Shown here: positions 40,577 to 53,629 of the stretch, one piece after another
Numbering within the stretch: position 1 is the stretch's first letter
Layout of the letters: each line of letters begins with the position of its first letter
Notes under the pieces: generated by a model
Told to the model about the DNA's origin: nothing
Database searches by the model: none
What the model saw: only the letters and a program-made list of their open reading frames with translations
Assembly: GCA_024362935.1 (NCBI GenBank)
Contig: JANCRA010000005.1
Location: 18,798,235 to 18,862,234 of the forward strand
DNA length: 64,000 bases
Source of the DNA: Setophaga petechia
Taxonomy: Eukaryota > Chordata > Aves > Passeriformes > Parulidae
Direction of reading: 5' to 3'
Program-made: the position numbers and the translations under genes

Positions 40577-43500
40577 CCTCTTTTGTAGCTCAATCCCATT
40601 GTGAATGTTTATTATTCAAAATTTAGTCTGTGAAACTAATTAAGCCATGTATTAGATTTTGTTCAGTGTTTGCCTGAACATTATTTTTATAACCAGTATG
40701 AGTTCTCCAAATCTCCTCAAGTATGAACGTAAATGGTATTCTTCCATGAACACTCCTGTAAAGTTCCTTTGCTAAAACATTCATCACAAGCAAACAGCAT
40801 GAAATAACTGAATTTTAAAATCTGTATAAGTATTGGGGGTTATTTTGTTTTCAGGACCAACTAAGCCTACCAATAAAAGACAGTACAATCTCAATTATGG
40901 ACGAGCTAAAATGATCCAAAAAGAAGGTCCTATTCTTCTCCTCCTAGTGAAAACAAGCAACACCAGAGTAGGAGAAGTAGATGCTTTTTTTCACATGTTT
41001 CTTGTACCAAGTTTTTCCAAGTATTCCAAGCACAGCTGAAGTAATATGGCAATCATCTATTTAATTGCTACATCATTGCAGGGTGACTCTAAAACTGCTA
41101 GGGTTTTAGTGGGAAGGAGAAGAGGAAAAGGGAAATACAAAAATGAAAGTGTATAGTTTATACATCACATATGTTTTCCAGTGCCCCAGAATTTTCATAT
41201 AACTGAACTCCAAGTATTTGTAGGGATCCTCATCACACGTCAAGAACTTAAAGCCTTTTCACTTTGTTTTTCTGGTTTTGTTACATTTTGAGACCTGGCA
41301 TACATTTGCTCATGTCTTCAGACTTCTTGCAGTCTGAAAGATCCTACATTTTTTGAAATTCTCATTTAGCTGCTGGGACTTAAAGAAAACACCAGGTATT
41401 GAGAGATATGCAAGGAATACGAGAGACCAACCATTGCTGAAAGGCAGCAGTGTTCCAGAGCATCTTTACAAATTTGAGAGGACTGTAGCACTAACAATTA
41501 GAACTGAAATAATATCATAAAGACACACAAACTCACAAAAACTTTCCTGCAGAGGGATGAATTTTACACTGATTCACCCCTTGATAATAATTTAATCTGA
41601 ACTCATAGGCAGTAATACTATTAATACTAGCAATGATCTGATTCAAAATTCAATGACTGCCAGAACTAATAGTTCCACCAGATTTTAAAGAAACCATTCA
41701 GAATTTGTCTCTTTGGGAAACAGCTTTTTTAAAATGTACAAAGGAAAGATATTATTTTTAAATTTTGCACCATTTCCAGTAGTGGATACTAAGACAACTT
41801 AGCCATATCTTCCTTCCCAGGACAGATCTCACATTATCTCATGGATTGCTAGCTACGTTCTCTTGCCAGTGTGCCTTCTTCTTTGTGTTAGCACCAGCCT
41901 CATTTACAAAATGGTAATGGTGCAGTGGGAAAAATGGTTTAGAATGAAAAAGCATTTGAAGTACAATACTGATTCAGAATAGTGGAAAAATACTGTAATT
42001 AGAATACATTTAATGGAAAAAAAAATCAGACCAGGAGGGAAAACTTGTGGGGTTTTTTTTGTCAAAAATATTTTGAGATATTTTTTGTATTAATTTTGCA
42101 CATTTTACATATTCTGTAGCCATTATCTCTCCCCCAATAATATGAATAATTAATCTAGTATCATCACTGCTCACATCTTATAACAGTTAAGGCTTTTTTC
42201 CATCTGGTTACATTATTTATTATCACTTCGGAGGTTCATTGCATGTAGACAATTTTTGGATCTTTTTCCTTCCAAGTCAGGAGCTGAGATTTTTCCTTTT
42301 CTTATGTGTTATCTTGGTGTGGATGAAACCACAGACAATAGCACACACAGCATGGCACAGGGAACTGCAATGCATTTCATGTCACAGTTCAGAAACTACA
42401 TGCTAATAGTGAAAGCTACATTATAAACTATTCCATGCACTTGGCTGCAATTTCTAAAAATTCAGAACTTTTACAGCCTCATTAAGGAAGCTTCTTGTCT
42501 AACATAGGTATCTTTAGCTCAATTTTTACGTCAGCTCCTGAGCAACAGCAAGGTACCACCACAGCAACTTCACTTTAGACTGTGCTGTCATTGGATTTAA
42601 TGTTCATACCACATTTTTAAGACACTGTAAATGCCAGTGAATCTTGCAATGAATGTTGGAGATGCCAGGAAGAGACACATCACTTGCACTATATAAGCAA
42701 AAAGAAAATCTTTAGTGAGTGCCTGTGTAAGATCAAGAAGAACATTTAAAGTACTTTAATACAGTTGTTCTTTAAAAGAAAAATAACCACAATGATTTCT
42801 AGTACAAATACTGCTATTTGTTCAGAAGATGTCAGACCCTGTATCTCCTGTCAAAATACTTTTTACACTATGGGTACCTGATGGTCTATTAGCTTAGACT
42901 TCTTCAGGTGCATTTGCTGACCACTTTAGGTCATCAGGCAGTGGAGATAAAGTACTAAAAGCAAAATACACATCCTGGGATTTTTCCCTTTGCTCCTACT
43001 TATGGTTCCCTTTGGAAACATAGGAGTTATCAGGGAAACCTGCCACTTCTGAAATAAATTCTAGTGGTCCAGTGAATTGAACCTCCTTGAGGTGTGTTTT
43101 TCTCTGTGTTGCCAGGAGAGCTTCATCAGGACAATCTGTATCTGTCAGCAGTTCTTCAAAAACCTTTTAGCAAGCCTCTAACAGTACTGCCATAGAGATG
43201 TAGATAAGTGACACTGATTACAGAAAGAAAATTCTACCAAGCTTACTTCCAATTGCTGGTGAAGAATACACACAGGATTAATGTGCTTGCTTCACTGGAA
43301 AAAAAGAGTTGTATTTTATTTATTATGAATCTCAGACCTTTGAGACTTTAATCTTCCAGGACAGTTATTTTCCCTGGGTTATAGAAATGGTTTTGCAACC
43401 AGTTACATGTTTTCAATTTGGCAGTCTTCTTTCCTAGCATTAAAGCAAGCTCCATGAAGTTGACACAAATTAATAATATCTAACTGGCTGACATTGCTGC

Positions 43501-43875
43501 AGGTCTATAATTGTGTGTTACCTTCCAACTCTATATTGTCTAAATGATTTCTTGTTCCTTTTGGCAGTTCCACACACTGCTGAAGGATTGCTTCCAGAGA
43601 AATATTTCTTATTACAATACTGTACAGAAAATTTAAATTCTTATTCAGATGTAGACAATATTTTGCTGAAAGACATTTAATATTAGTTTAGAACCTTCTT
43701 ACTGACAGCTGCTCAGCAGGACAAAATCTCTTCACTTGATCAGAGTCTTCAGGCAGCCTCATGAAAGCTGTTACTGAGAAGGAGAAATTAGGGTTCTCCC
43801 TCTCTCTCACCTTCAGTAATGGGTTTATCTAAACGTGCAAGGAGTCTTAATGTTTTTAATCTACATATACATAGA

Positions 43876-43929
43876 GGGGAGTTAAAACTAGAGATCCTCT
43901 TTAATCCAAACTATTCTATGATTTATGAA
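43876..43929 (+). mobile_element. Short CR1 LINE 3' end
   Basis: The string 'gttaaaactagagatcctct' followed by 'ttaatccaaactattctatg' and 'atttatgaa' is a diverged version of the CR1 ending 'ggttggaactagatgatc... ggtcccttccaacccaaac' with 'attctatgattctatga'. Only the last ~50 bases are recognisable. Confidence 0.6.
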
Positions 43930-44240
43930 GGGTATGGTTATATTAATACAAAAACTGACAAAGGATAAATACAAAACAAAACCGTAAAGTTTTACAAAAC
44001 TAAGTTGTTGCATAAAATTGAAAAACAGCAGAAATTCTGAATGATAGTTAAAAGACTCTGTTAGTAAAACAGTTGCTTCAGGGTGAAGTTCAGTATGATT
44101 TGCTGACTTATTTTTTGGTACCACCATCTCTACTTAGCTGTAATAAACTTCACATTATAGCACCATGTCACATGAAAAGGGGAGATTTCCTTTGCCCTTT
44201 CTTTTACTACACTCTTCATATTTGTCTGTCTGCACCCCAG

Positions 44241-44363
44241 GAAGCTGAAATCCTTGTGCCCAGCCAGTCTGTCAGTGTCCCATTAGGGAGACCCTTCACT
44301 GAGCAGTCCTGCTGGATGGGAGGGGGCTCAATTGAGTTATTCAGGGACACACCTACACCATAG
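44241..44363 (+). other. Terminal-exon-like open frame (putative)
   Basis: A clear pyrimidine-rich acceptor, 'tatttgtctgtctgcaccccag', ends at 44240. It is followed by 40 in-frame codons (beginning EAEILVPSQSVSVPLG) and a TAG at 44361-44363. The open frame continues upstream through the acceptor, so it is not defined by the splice site. The composition is GC-richer than its surroundings. No family resemblance is seen and no nearby poly(A) signal was identified. Confidence 0.15.
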
Positions 44364-47300
44364 GGGAAACCCTTGAGCAGGTCTTTCCACTTTATGACCC
44401 CTTAGTGAGTGCTCCTCTTTATCTGAAACTCTTCATTCTGCCTAACACATGTAGGTTCTCCAATCTTTGCTTCCTACTGAACAACCTTTGTACTTATGTA
44501 CTTATCGTTTTCCCTGGTGACCTAGAGATGCATTAATCAGGTATAGGAGATGGCAAAAGCCATATGAGATATTATTCCCCAAAAAAAGTTAACTTTGAAG
44601 TCTTTTTACCCATGCACTGTGCCCACCTATCAATATCAAAACGCCAGGTTCTGAGGCCACAGGGCTCAGTTTACTCACACAGTACTGAATAGTCTGTTCA
44701 TGACAATGGTCATGCCTCTGCATTGCAGCTCATAATCAAGTGTAGAGTGCAGCCTTATTCCCAAGTCTTGTGGGACAACTTAAAAGATGAATTAGATGTA
44801 TATTATGAATATTTCCAAATACCAAAACACACAGTAAACTGATTTTCTCATTTTTATCTCATGGACCAGATTTATTTTCAGTTGGATCACAGCTGACCAC
44901 ATATTCATTTTCTCCCAATTACAAGGCATAAAAATTCCTCATTTTGTTCTTGATACTCATTTCCCTGAAGCTTAATTTAGGTTAATATACTATCATGTGT
45001 AACTGGTTTTATGTCCCTGAATGTACTCTTCTGTTTGGAAAAACAAGCCAAACAACAGCAGCATTCTGCCTGTGGATTTGTCCAATGTCTGGTCTCCATC
45101 CTTTTCTATTTTATACATAAAACTGAGCAAGATAGCTCAGTTTTGCTGCCATAAAGACAGATTGCATCTAAGAGGGCTTGGAGAAGACAAAAAGTTAATC
45201 TGGACCTGAACTGAGAATTTGTAACCAACCACACAAATAGGCAGGATTTGGGATGTTAATTAGGTGTCATACTGCAATGCTTAACTTGTAATTCCAATGG
45301 ACTTCTGAGAAAAGCTGGCTTAAGAAGGTCCTGCCTTTCCTTTGAAGCACTGTAAAAGCTTGTGAAATTCAGCTATAAACTGTGTCATGAACTGATCCAG
45401 ATTAAAAGTAACTCTCCAGAAAAAACTGTTTTCCCAAGTTAGTATGCTTACATCAGTATACATTTCAACAATACAGGTGGGAGAGCTGTCCTTTGCCACA
45501 TTAGGGCAGGACCACATGGTCATCAGTGGTTAAACAGTCTCAGCAGCAGAGTCCTCCATATCCAGACTTTTAGCCCCAGAGCATGGGCTTGTCCATTTTT
45601 CCACCTTGTAAAAGAAGCTCATGGCTCTGTATTTCAAAATTTTCAAAAGTTGGCTGCTTACATGATTAACAGGGGGGAAAAAAGCCATTTTATTCAGAAA
45701 TTTCCAGCTTCTATCATCAAATCACTTTTTTAGTAAAGATGTCTTGAGGCTATCACCAGAAAAGAATTTTGGAATGTGTAATTAGGTCAATCCAGTGTAT
45801 ATCAATGTGGACTTTAAAACAAAAATGGCATGAGCTTCTCTTCATGTAGATACCAAGCATGAGCATTTTGCATGTGACTGGGGTATGTCATATGGACTAC
45901 AAATGCCAATGGGGGTTTTAAGCTAAACTCTAGAACAAAGATTATGAGAAAGATTCCCACATTACCTAAATAAAATGGCTTCTTCTATGGGCAGAAGATT
46001 GAAAATTAAGCATGTCTTGCTGACTCCTACTCATCTGTGAAATATCAAGAGTCAGCACTTCATAATTTAAAAAGAAAAATCTTGTCACTGCAGTGCACAG
46101 AAAAGATGAGATTCAGAGGATGAAACAGCTGCGTAGAGAATGACCTTGACGTTTGTAATCCCACTTTCTTTTGCTACAGAAATGAAAGAAGGTCTAGGGC
46201 TTCTATTAAAGAAAGTAGAAAAAAAGTAGACCAGAAGTTTTGGCACTGCTTCCTGCCACTGCAGTCAAAACTGCTGTTTATTCTGAGCACACAGTCTGGC
46301 AAACAAAGGCTTAGGTTTACAGAAGTTTTAACAATTCATAGGTACAAGTTAAGTGAATTGACTTGCTCGCATTAAAAACTCCAGCTCTGGACAAATATTA
46401 AAAATTGTGTTCTTTGAGAAATTAGGTAATGAGTATTTCACATTAGTCATTCAAACTGGCCTGTGCTTTGAGGATATATTATTGCACCATAGTACCACGC
46501 TGTAAAACGGAAATAATGGTAAATACTCATTCCACAAGAATATTATGAAATGTAGACACTAACATTTGTAGTTATTGTGGAGCCCATCAGTCTTATGAGA
46601 AAATCAACAGTGTCCCATTCAGAGGAAGATTTGAATGCTGCAGTGAGTCAGAGGGCAGAGTCAAAGGGAAAGCAGCTCATTTTTGCATGACATATTTGCA
46701 AAATATCTGTTAAATCAGTACTGTCCATCTTGTGACATGAATGAGGCAGGCAGGGAGAGTAGGAGAAAAATAGTGTGCTCTCACATAATTAAAGTCTGCA
46801 TCATAACACAACACATTTCAGCCCAAATACTTTAAAAGATTGGCTAAGCTCCTAGCAACTGAATGAAAACTGTTACAATGAGAAGTTCTGGGAATTGTAA
46901 ATATAGCCTTGTTCCCCGCCTTAGATCTAACACATTTATTACAAAAATCCTCATAAAACTAATGAAACACTTTGTAAACTAACACAAGAGCAAGTTCAAA
47001 GAACATTCCAATGGTGGAAGATCAAATTTTTCAAAAGGCTTTGTTTATGTTTTAAGAATTTTGAAACAAATTCTCTTTTGAATCAGAGCTACTTAGTTAT
47101 TTTCTATGCAAGACAAAAGCTAGGAATGAAAAAAATTGTACTTTAACAAGATCTGTTGATTATTTGAGTCTAGTATAATCACAGTCAGATTATGACCTCA
47201 GAGTAAGTGTGGTTTAATTAATATTTAAGTGCATGTACTATAGCTACATTTAGTTACAATCCCAGATTCCTATCTATTATCCAACAGATGATTGCTACTA

Positions 47301-48565
47301 TTTGGCATTCAAACAGCTTCCAAAAAATAGGAAGCTAAAAACCCACTAAGAATAACAATCAGTAACGCAGCACTCTGTTACACAAAACAAGTCTACAGTA
47401 AATACTAGATCTCATAAAGACACACACACACAAACTTTGTCATCAAAGTACTGAAATATTAAAGCTTCAAGCAGGCCCTAAACTAAAGTGAGTTTGGTTT
47501 TGTGTTTTCTCTTTGTTTAGATTATGGTCTCACATTTCAGTTCTGCAGATTAAGAGTTTGTGTGGTAGTGCCCATGAGACCCTAATATCACAGATAAATC
47601 TGAAGAACCAGAAGCCTCAGATCTGTGTTTCTGAGGGTAAACCTGAGCACTGCATCCATGCCAATGCTATACAATATACTGTACACTGCCAGGCTTTGCA
47701 ATACTCTGTGTTATTGTGCCCATTGGTAATATTGAAGAATGCCATGAATTCAATCAAAAGCAGCCACAGTGACATCTGCAATTAGAAAGTGATTATGCAG
47801 TTGAGCTATTCTTGCCTCCAAGTTAAGAGGATTTTGCCTAACACCTGAAAAAGGAAGTAAGAAAGGACAAACACACAAGAAGCGATCTAGTACCCCTAAA
47901 TATCCGATTGTTACCACTTGAGGGCATGTTGACTTACCACTGACTGAGAATTTTTTCATTGTCTTTTTCTACATCCTCTCATATGATAAAAATTAGTTTT
48001 AATATTGACATATTTACATTTTAAAACTACCCAGAGACACATCTTTACTTATATATATTGCTAAATGAAAATAAAATTCAAACTGAAATGTATGAGCTAT
48101 TTCTGCTGACACACAAAGTACGTACTCCTTCCCTTATTTCTCTGTAACTCTTTAATTTGATTTATAAATCCTGTCACTTTTATTGGTGTGACAGACTACA
48201 TTGTTACCATAATTTGTTATTCTTAAAAATCTCACACTACTTACAAGGTATTGTCTTAGGTTTACAGATCCTTCAATCAAACATATTTACTTGCAAGTCA
48301 ATCTCTTTTGGTTGTAAATTAAAAGTGAATCTTTTAGGTGTTGCAGGGCTTTTCTAAGGCCAAAATACCTTAAGTTATAAAAAGCCTGAATGAGCGAGCA
48401 CCATTAGCAGGGATTGCCAAAACAGTTTACAACAATAACCTGAAGAAAGCGTTAAATTACTTACACAAAGATTTAATCAAAGTCTCTGCTCAGCTTCCTG
48501 GTTTTTTTAATAGATGACAGATCTAGTTAAGATGATCTTAAGCCAAGAATTGAACAAATCATGGA

Positions 48566-48891
48566 ATGATAGAGATGAGAAATAGGAGTACTGCCAGTAA
48601 GGGAGCTAAGCGAGCAAAACCCAGAGCAAGACTGCACTGCAAGTGGGAGCTCAAGAGTAAGAGCAGGAATCGAGGGCTAAAGACCAGGGGTGATATCCAA
48701 GGCACATGGACAAGGTACAGTAACCTGCAGCGTGAGTCAAACAAAAGAAACCTGCCGAGTGTCCCAGAGCAGGGAGTGCAGTTTGCTCTGATGGGCAGGC
48801 AGCTATCAGTCAGTCTGACACCAGGCTTCCATCCTGGGAGACCAGTTCCATGCAGGTCACCTCTGTAGTTTAGTATTTAAAAAAGAATAAA
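48566..48891 (+). other. GC-rich 100-codon open frame with nearby AATAAA
   Basis: An open frame runs from an ATG at 48566 to a TAG at 48866-48868. The product would be strongly basic (many Arg and Lys in the first 40 residues) with no recognisable domain. A canonical AATAAA lies at 48886-48891, 17 bases past the stop. The patch is more GC-rich than its flanks and holds about four CpGs. It could be an old repeat or viral-element remnant, a lncRNA exon or chance; nothing identifies a coding gene. Confidence 0.15.
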
Positions 48892-49628
48892 TGCATCTCC
48901 ATTTGAATTTTATAAACATAGGACAATTTCCATGTACAAGTATAACATGAGCACTTAAAATATCTTAGATACTGCTATGTAGTAAGAGGCCTGATTTAGT
49001 TATTGAGAGATTTTGAGTTTACAGTGATCTCAGCCCACCATTGTTTTCTGGGTTTTTAGTCTTTTCTTCATTTCGGAGACAGATTTTAGTTAGATTTAGA
49101 ACTTTCTCCCTATATACAGACATATAGCTTGAAAGAAGCAGTACTGTGTATGTGTGAAAGCAAATATGTGACTGCTTATTTTATATACCATAGCAGAGAA
49201 ATTCTCTGCAATGTGCGTGTGAACCTATCAGCACAGAGGTAGAAGAGGTATTACACTTCATCTGCAGCTGAAAATTCTGTCTATGACAGAAAAGGGGCAG
49301 AGTGACATGGGAAATGCAGACAGGCAATACATATGAAGAGACAGATAGCAAGTATACCAGAAAAAAAGGATATGAAATACATTTGATACAGGTGAAAGAT
49401 GTCAGCTTATTGCTTTTTATTTATAGACCTGCAAAGAATTGTACAGTGCTTTGCCATACAAAAATTAAATTGATGCAGATAGCTCAAGGAGTAGGCATGT
49501 GAAATCAGAATCGATGCGAAGAGAGAAGCAGAATGAGTTAAATTATTGTGGAATAGGAACTACTTTATCCTCTGGTCATCACAATAAATAATGCAATTAA
49601 ATATTCTGAGGAAATAGCAGTGTCTTGG

Positions 49629-49651
49629 TAATGACACCTAAAGTGTCATTA
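49629..49651. repeat. 9-bp perfect hairpin, 5-base loop
   Basis: The arms 'taatgacac' (49629-49637) and 'gtgtcatta' (49643-49651) flank 'ctaaa'. The arrangement TGACAC...GTGTCA could be a dimeric factor site, for example T-box-like half sites, which is inference. Confidence 0.85.
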
Positions 49652-50950
49652 TACAATGTAAGGTGCTCAGACAGGAATTAGTGATAAGCAGATAATTCTT
49701 GGGGGAAAAAATGGTGCCGGACTAGAAAATACATAATAGTAAAAGCCACACAGGGGCATATCTGAGAAAGAAGTCTTAAACACTAAGCTAAAACTATTCC
49801 CTGGAAGGATGTCATCTCAAAGACCAGCCTTTTCTATAAAAACTACAGAAAAGATAAAACACAAACAGAACTTCTTATGAAGAAGCACCAGCTAATTTCT
49901 GCTCCCAAAATACACCCTAAAGATAGCAGAATCCAGAAACATTATCTCAGAATACATCTTTCACATTTGTACACACTTAATTGTTCTGTGTGATGCAAAA
50001 ATATTTTATTTACTTCACTAATACTTAAGTTTTATGAAGGAATTGAATCTTGTAAGAATTCAAAGATTCACGAGCAGTTGAAGGGACTGATTGATTTAGA
50101 TCCAAATCCAGAATAATGCTCAGCTAGCATAGTATTTCACATTCAGAGCTAAAAATTATGATAACTCAACCTGCAAGTGCTCTTTGGTTTGCCACCACCT
50201 ATGATCTCTGTAGAAAGGAATTAAGTTCTGTGGAGACTGAAGAGAATGAATATGGTAAATTTTTGTGAAGTTAATTATAGCAAAATTACTTGTTTATTTT
50301 GGGTTTTGTAAAATTATTGCAAAGCTTGTATAAGCTAATAGATACATGTTTGGTGCCTATAAATTCTGATTCATATGGGATAAACCACTGTAGCAATGCT
50401 TTGAAGTTAACGAGCCTTCCCAGTTCATTACAGATAAAAATACTGAGTTCCACCTTCAGTATGAAATTAATAACTGTTAGCAGTGTAAACATGCTTTGAA
50501 TTTAATTTCTGGTACCACAGAAGCAGCAACAACAATTTACTTTCATACATTTGAGGTATATAAGACAGGCAGCGAACACCAACCCTTCAAAAACTCCCCA
50601 AAATGTTTTTAATTACTTTTCTAAATTTTTTTAAATGCACACTTAAGACAGTAACACATAGCAAAGATTGATTTTACTTCCAGCACTGTGAAGCAGTAAT
50701 GGTTTATTATTTTGCATTTGATAGGATAAGCATTATTTACAACTCTAAACAATCCTGAATTTTGAAAGTGTCTGACTATTTCACAAAGCAGCAAAATGAG
50801 GTTTTAGAAGGGATGCATAAGAGAATACATACTTTCAGAAAACAGACAACTTGACAATATTTCTAATAGGAACACTTTCACCTAACAGAAATAATAAAAT
50901 GTGTTTTCCCAATGGACAAGGAGTTACTTTTTAGCTGGTTTTCTTCTTAC

Positions 50951-51197
50951 AGAATCACAAAAAAACCCCAAAGCTTTAAGATCATCAAGTCTAACCATCA
51001 ACCTATCACTGCCAAGTCCACCACTAAACCTTGTCCCTAAGTGCCACATCTACATATTTTACATATGTCCACGGATGGTGACTCAACCACTCAAGTGGAC
51101 AGTCTGTTGCACTGCTTGATAACCCTTTTGGTGAAGAATTTTTTCTTCATATCCAATCTAAACCTCCCCAGCACAACTTGAGATCATTTCCTCTTTT
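50951..51197 (-). mobile_element. CR1 LINE, 5'-truncated, ~250 bp, well preserved
   Basis: Read on the + strand it runs from 'agaatcacaaaaaaacccc' through 'taagatcatcaagtctaacc', 'ccctaagtgccacatctaca', 'ggtgaagaattttttcttca' and 'tccaatctaaacctccccag' to 'tgagatcatttcctctttt'. That is the canonical order of the reverse-complemented 3' region of bird CR1. The 3' terminus is at the low-coordinate end, so the element lies on the - strand. No coding region of the LINE remains. Short open frames here are incidental. This is the strongest single piece of evidence for a bird genome. Confidence 0.95.
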
Positions 51198-53589
51198 AAT
51201 CAGCACCAATTAAACACAAATTGATGTTCTGCATCACACACCTTCTTCATAACTAAAAAAGTGTCAAACACTTGCCATTTGCTGCTGTCATTTAACATAA
51301 AAATTTATGAGGCATCTCTGAGAATAGCTTACTAGAACACATTTACATGGATAACTCAGTCTGCACAGGCTAAGTAGGACTGAATTAATGAACCTACTGT
51401 TGCTTCCCATACCAAAAGCATGGCTAAAGGGATAATCTGCAAATGCAGAAGCAGGGACTGGGAGGCACACTGGCTGCAGTCGTTGAAGTCCACTGCAATC
51501 TCAAGAAGCTAATCTTGCTCAGGTCAGGGTGCTTGATCCATGATACTGGGAATGACTCAGGACACAAGCAATTAGACAGCCTGTGTCCACACTTCAGGTT
51601 TTCTTTCTCCTCTGTCCCAGTTTCATTCCCAGACATGCTGTGATTGTGAAAGGCAGAATGTGACACCATAAGAGACTTACATCTTCTCTGCACAAACACA
51701 GTCTGGGTGGCAGCAACAGAGCAAAAGCTTCCCCTAGGGCATACACTAGGATTACCAACACGGGAGGACTACTTCTGGATTAAAGCTTTGGCCCACTGTC
51801 AGCTACAGCAAAACTCCCACTGAAGTCAGCAGAGCCAGGATTTCATGTCTGTTGCAGCAATTTTGACTCCCTGCCTGTTCTGCCTTTGGACTTCCAGCAC
51901 AAAAAGGGTCTTACCAGTGCCAGAAGCTTTTGTGTTATGAACTGCAGGCAGAAGCCCTGAAACTGTTCACATAAACAACCAAATACTCATCAACCATTTA
52001 AGAAATTTAAGACACTGCCAAGCTCCAGGGGATTCAAACCTGCATACACAAGTATGATGTTTCACATTAGCACACCATGCTGAAACACCCTTGTCCTGTT
52101 AAAGTGCTGTCTTCTTTTTCCTTTTACAAAAGCGTTATGGCAGAAGATTCATGTTTTGACTGAACACAGAGCAAGAAGCAAGCTAAATTATATACTCAAT
52201 ACAAATCTCATGCAATAATGATGAAAGGACTGTAAAATGACTGTAACAAAAGCAGACACTTCATGAAGTAAAGTCCCCTCTAAATTCAGTATGTGTAGGC
52301 AATATAGGGAAAATGGAAATGCATTAAAAAAATATGATAATGTAGATCAGACTGGCCAAAAGTCTTAACGACACTGTAAATTATGATAAGTCTCTGTTTA
52401 AAATATACTCAGCCTTTGTCACTGCATCTAAAACAGATAGAAACCTAGCAAGATGTCAGAAACATAACCATAAGTCAAGCTGGCATGGAATTACAGTGCT
52501 CAATGAACTTAAAGAACCAGTTATAAGTCCCTGACCTATGATAAATTTTTGCTGACTTCAGCACAAAGAAAAAATAAATAATTGTGGGCTGCAGGACTAG
52601 ACCTTGGTGATTATTTTATCTAAGCACAGAAGGGCTTAAGTTTAGTGAGGATGGCATGAATTTTGCAATGAACACCTATTTTAAAAGCAGTCAAATTCTG
52701 CTGCTACTATTCAGTGAAGAAGCAACCACTTCATCTTAGGCAGCATACAGATGCCCTATGTACAGTACATAACAATCATTACAAAAGAAATGGACATTTA
52801 TAATTGTATATATTAGACTTACATTGTCATGTAAGGACAGACACACACACAATATACTCTTGGTTTAGATTAATTTAAGATGTTGGTTTTCTTCCTAACT
52901 CTCTGAGCCCATATTTTAATAGAAGCTTTTCAAAAAAGGTTTAAAACTTAGAATGGGATATATTTACAATTCCATTCAGCTTCACAAAAACAATATTTGC
53001 TCCAAAAAGCTGCAATTCAAGATCTTCTAGGAATAAAATTTCTCATGAAATACTTAACATTTCCAAATAGAAATACCATCAGAAAAAAAAACAATACTTG
53101 AGATTCAATTCTAGGTTTACAGAAACAGTTACAGAAAGTCAAAGCAACAAAACATTTCATTCTAAAAGCTTTAGCTGCTGTTTTTTAGTTCTTCAACAGT
53201 TCATCAGCCCTTAGCTTTAAGAATAGCAATTATGATAGTGGTCATAACTGGTTTATGTTTTCTTAAAAAGATTACTGCTGAAAGTTTCCTGAACTACTCC
53301 GGATTGAGTAAATGCATGGTAAAACCCAAGCACTGGAACATCTACTTTCCAATGCCAGGGCATACAATGGCATAAAATCTCCCATTTTTCTTTTTGGATG
53401 GAGGCAAGGGAATAAGGTCACACTAATATCAGTGAAAGATAGTTAGCACAAAGTAAGTCATACACTAGGCATTATCCTTTGCAGTGATAAATTCTTTAGC
53501 AAGATAAATGTTTGGAGGAGAAAAAAAAAAAAGGTCTGGGAAAAATGAATGTGCATTAAACATGATGATCATTCTGAGGAGATATTTAG

Positions 53590-53629
53590 TTATACATCCC
53601 TCTCCTAAGTTATACATTGCTCTCCTATT
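53590..53629. repeat. Two-copy 20-bp tandem duplication
   Basis: The unit 'ttatacatccctctcctaag' is followed directly by 'ttatacattgctctcctatt'. The copies differ at four positions. Confidence 0.8.

Larger units (their letters stand above)
39940..43875. other. AT-rich noncoding block
   Basis: Apart from the 24-bp duplication and the hairpin at 40545, nothing gene-like is seen. Sequence at about 40420-40690 is complex, AT-rich and rich in homeodomain-type ATTA words, and could be a conserved noncoding element. No open frame exceeds about 70 codons. Confidence 0.6.
43930..50950. other. AT-rich noncoding block
   Basis: No gene is recognised with confidence. The block contains a terminal-exon-like open frame at 44241-44363, an (AC)6 run at 47421-47432, a GC-rich 100-codon frame at 48566-48868 and a hairpin at 49629-49651, all listed separately. 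The remainder is featureless. Confidence 0.6.

Noticed and set aside
50901..51119. 72-codon frame overlapping the 51 kb repeat
   Set aside because: It is antisense to a CR1 3' region and has no coding meaning.
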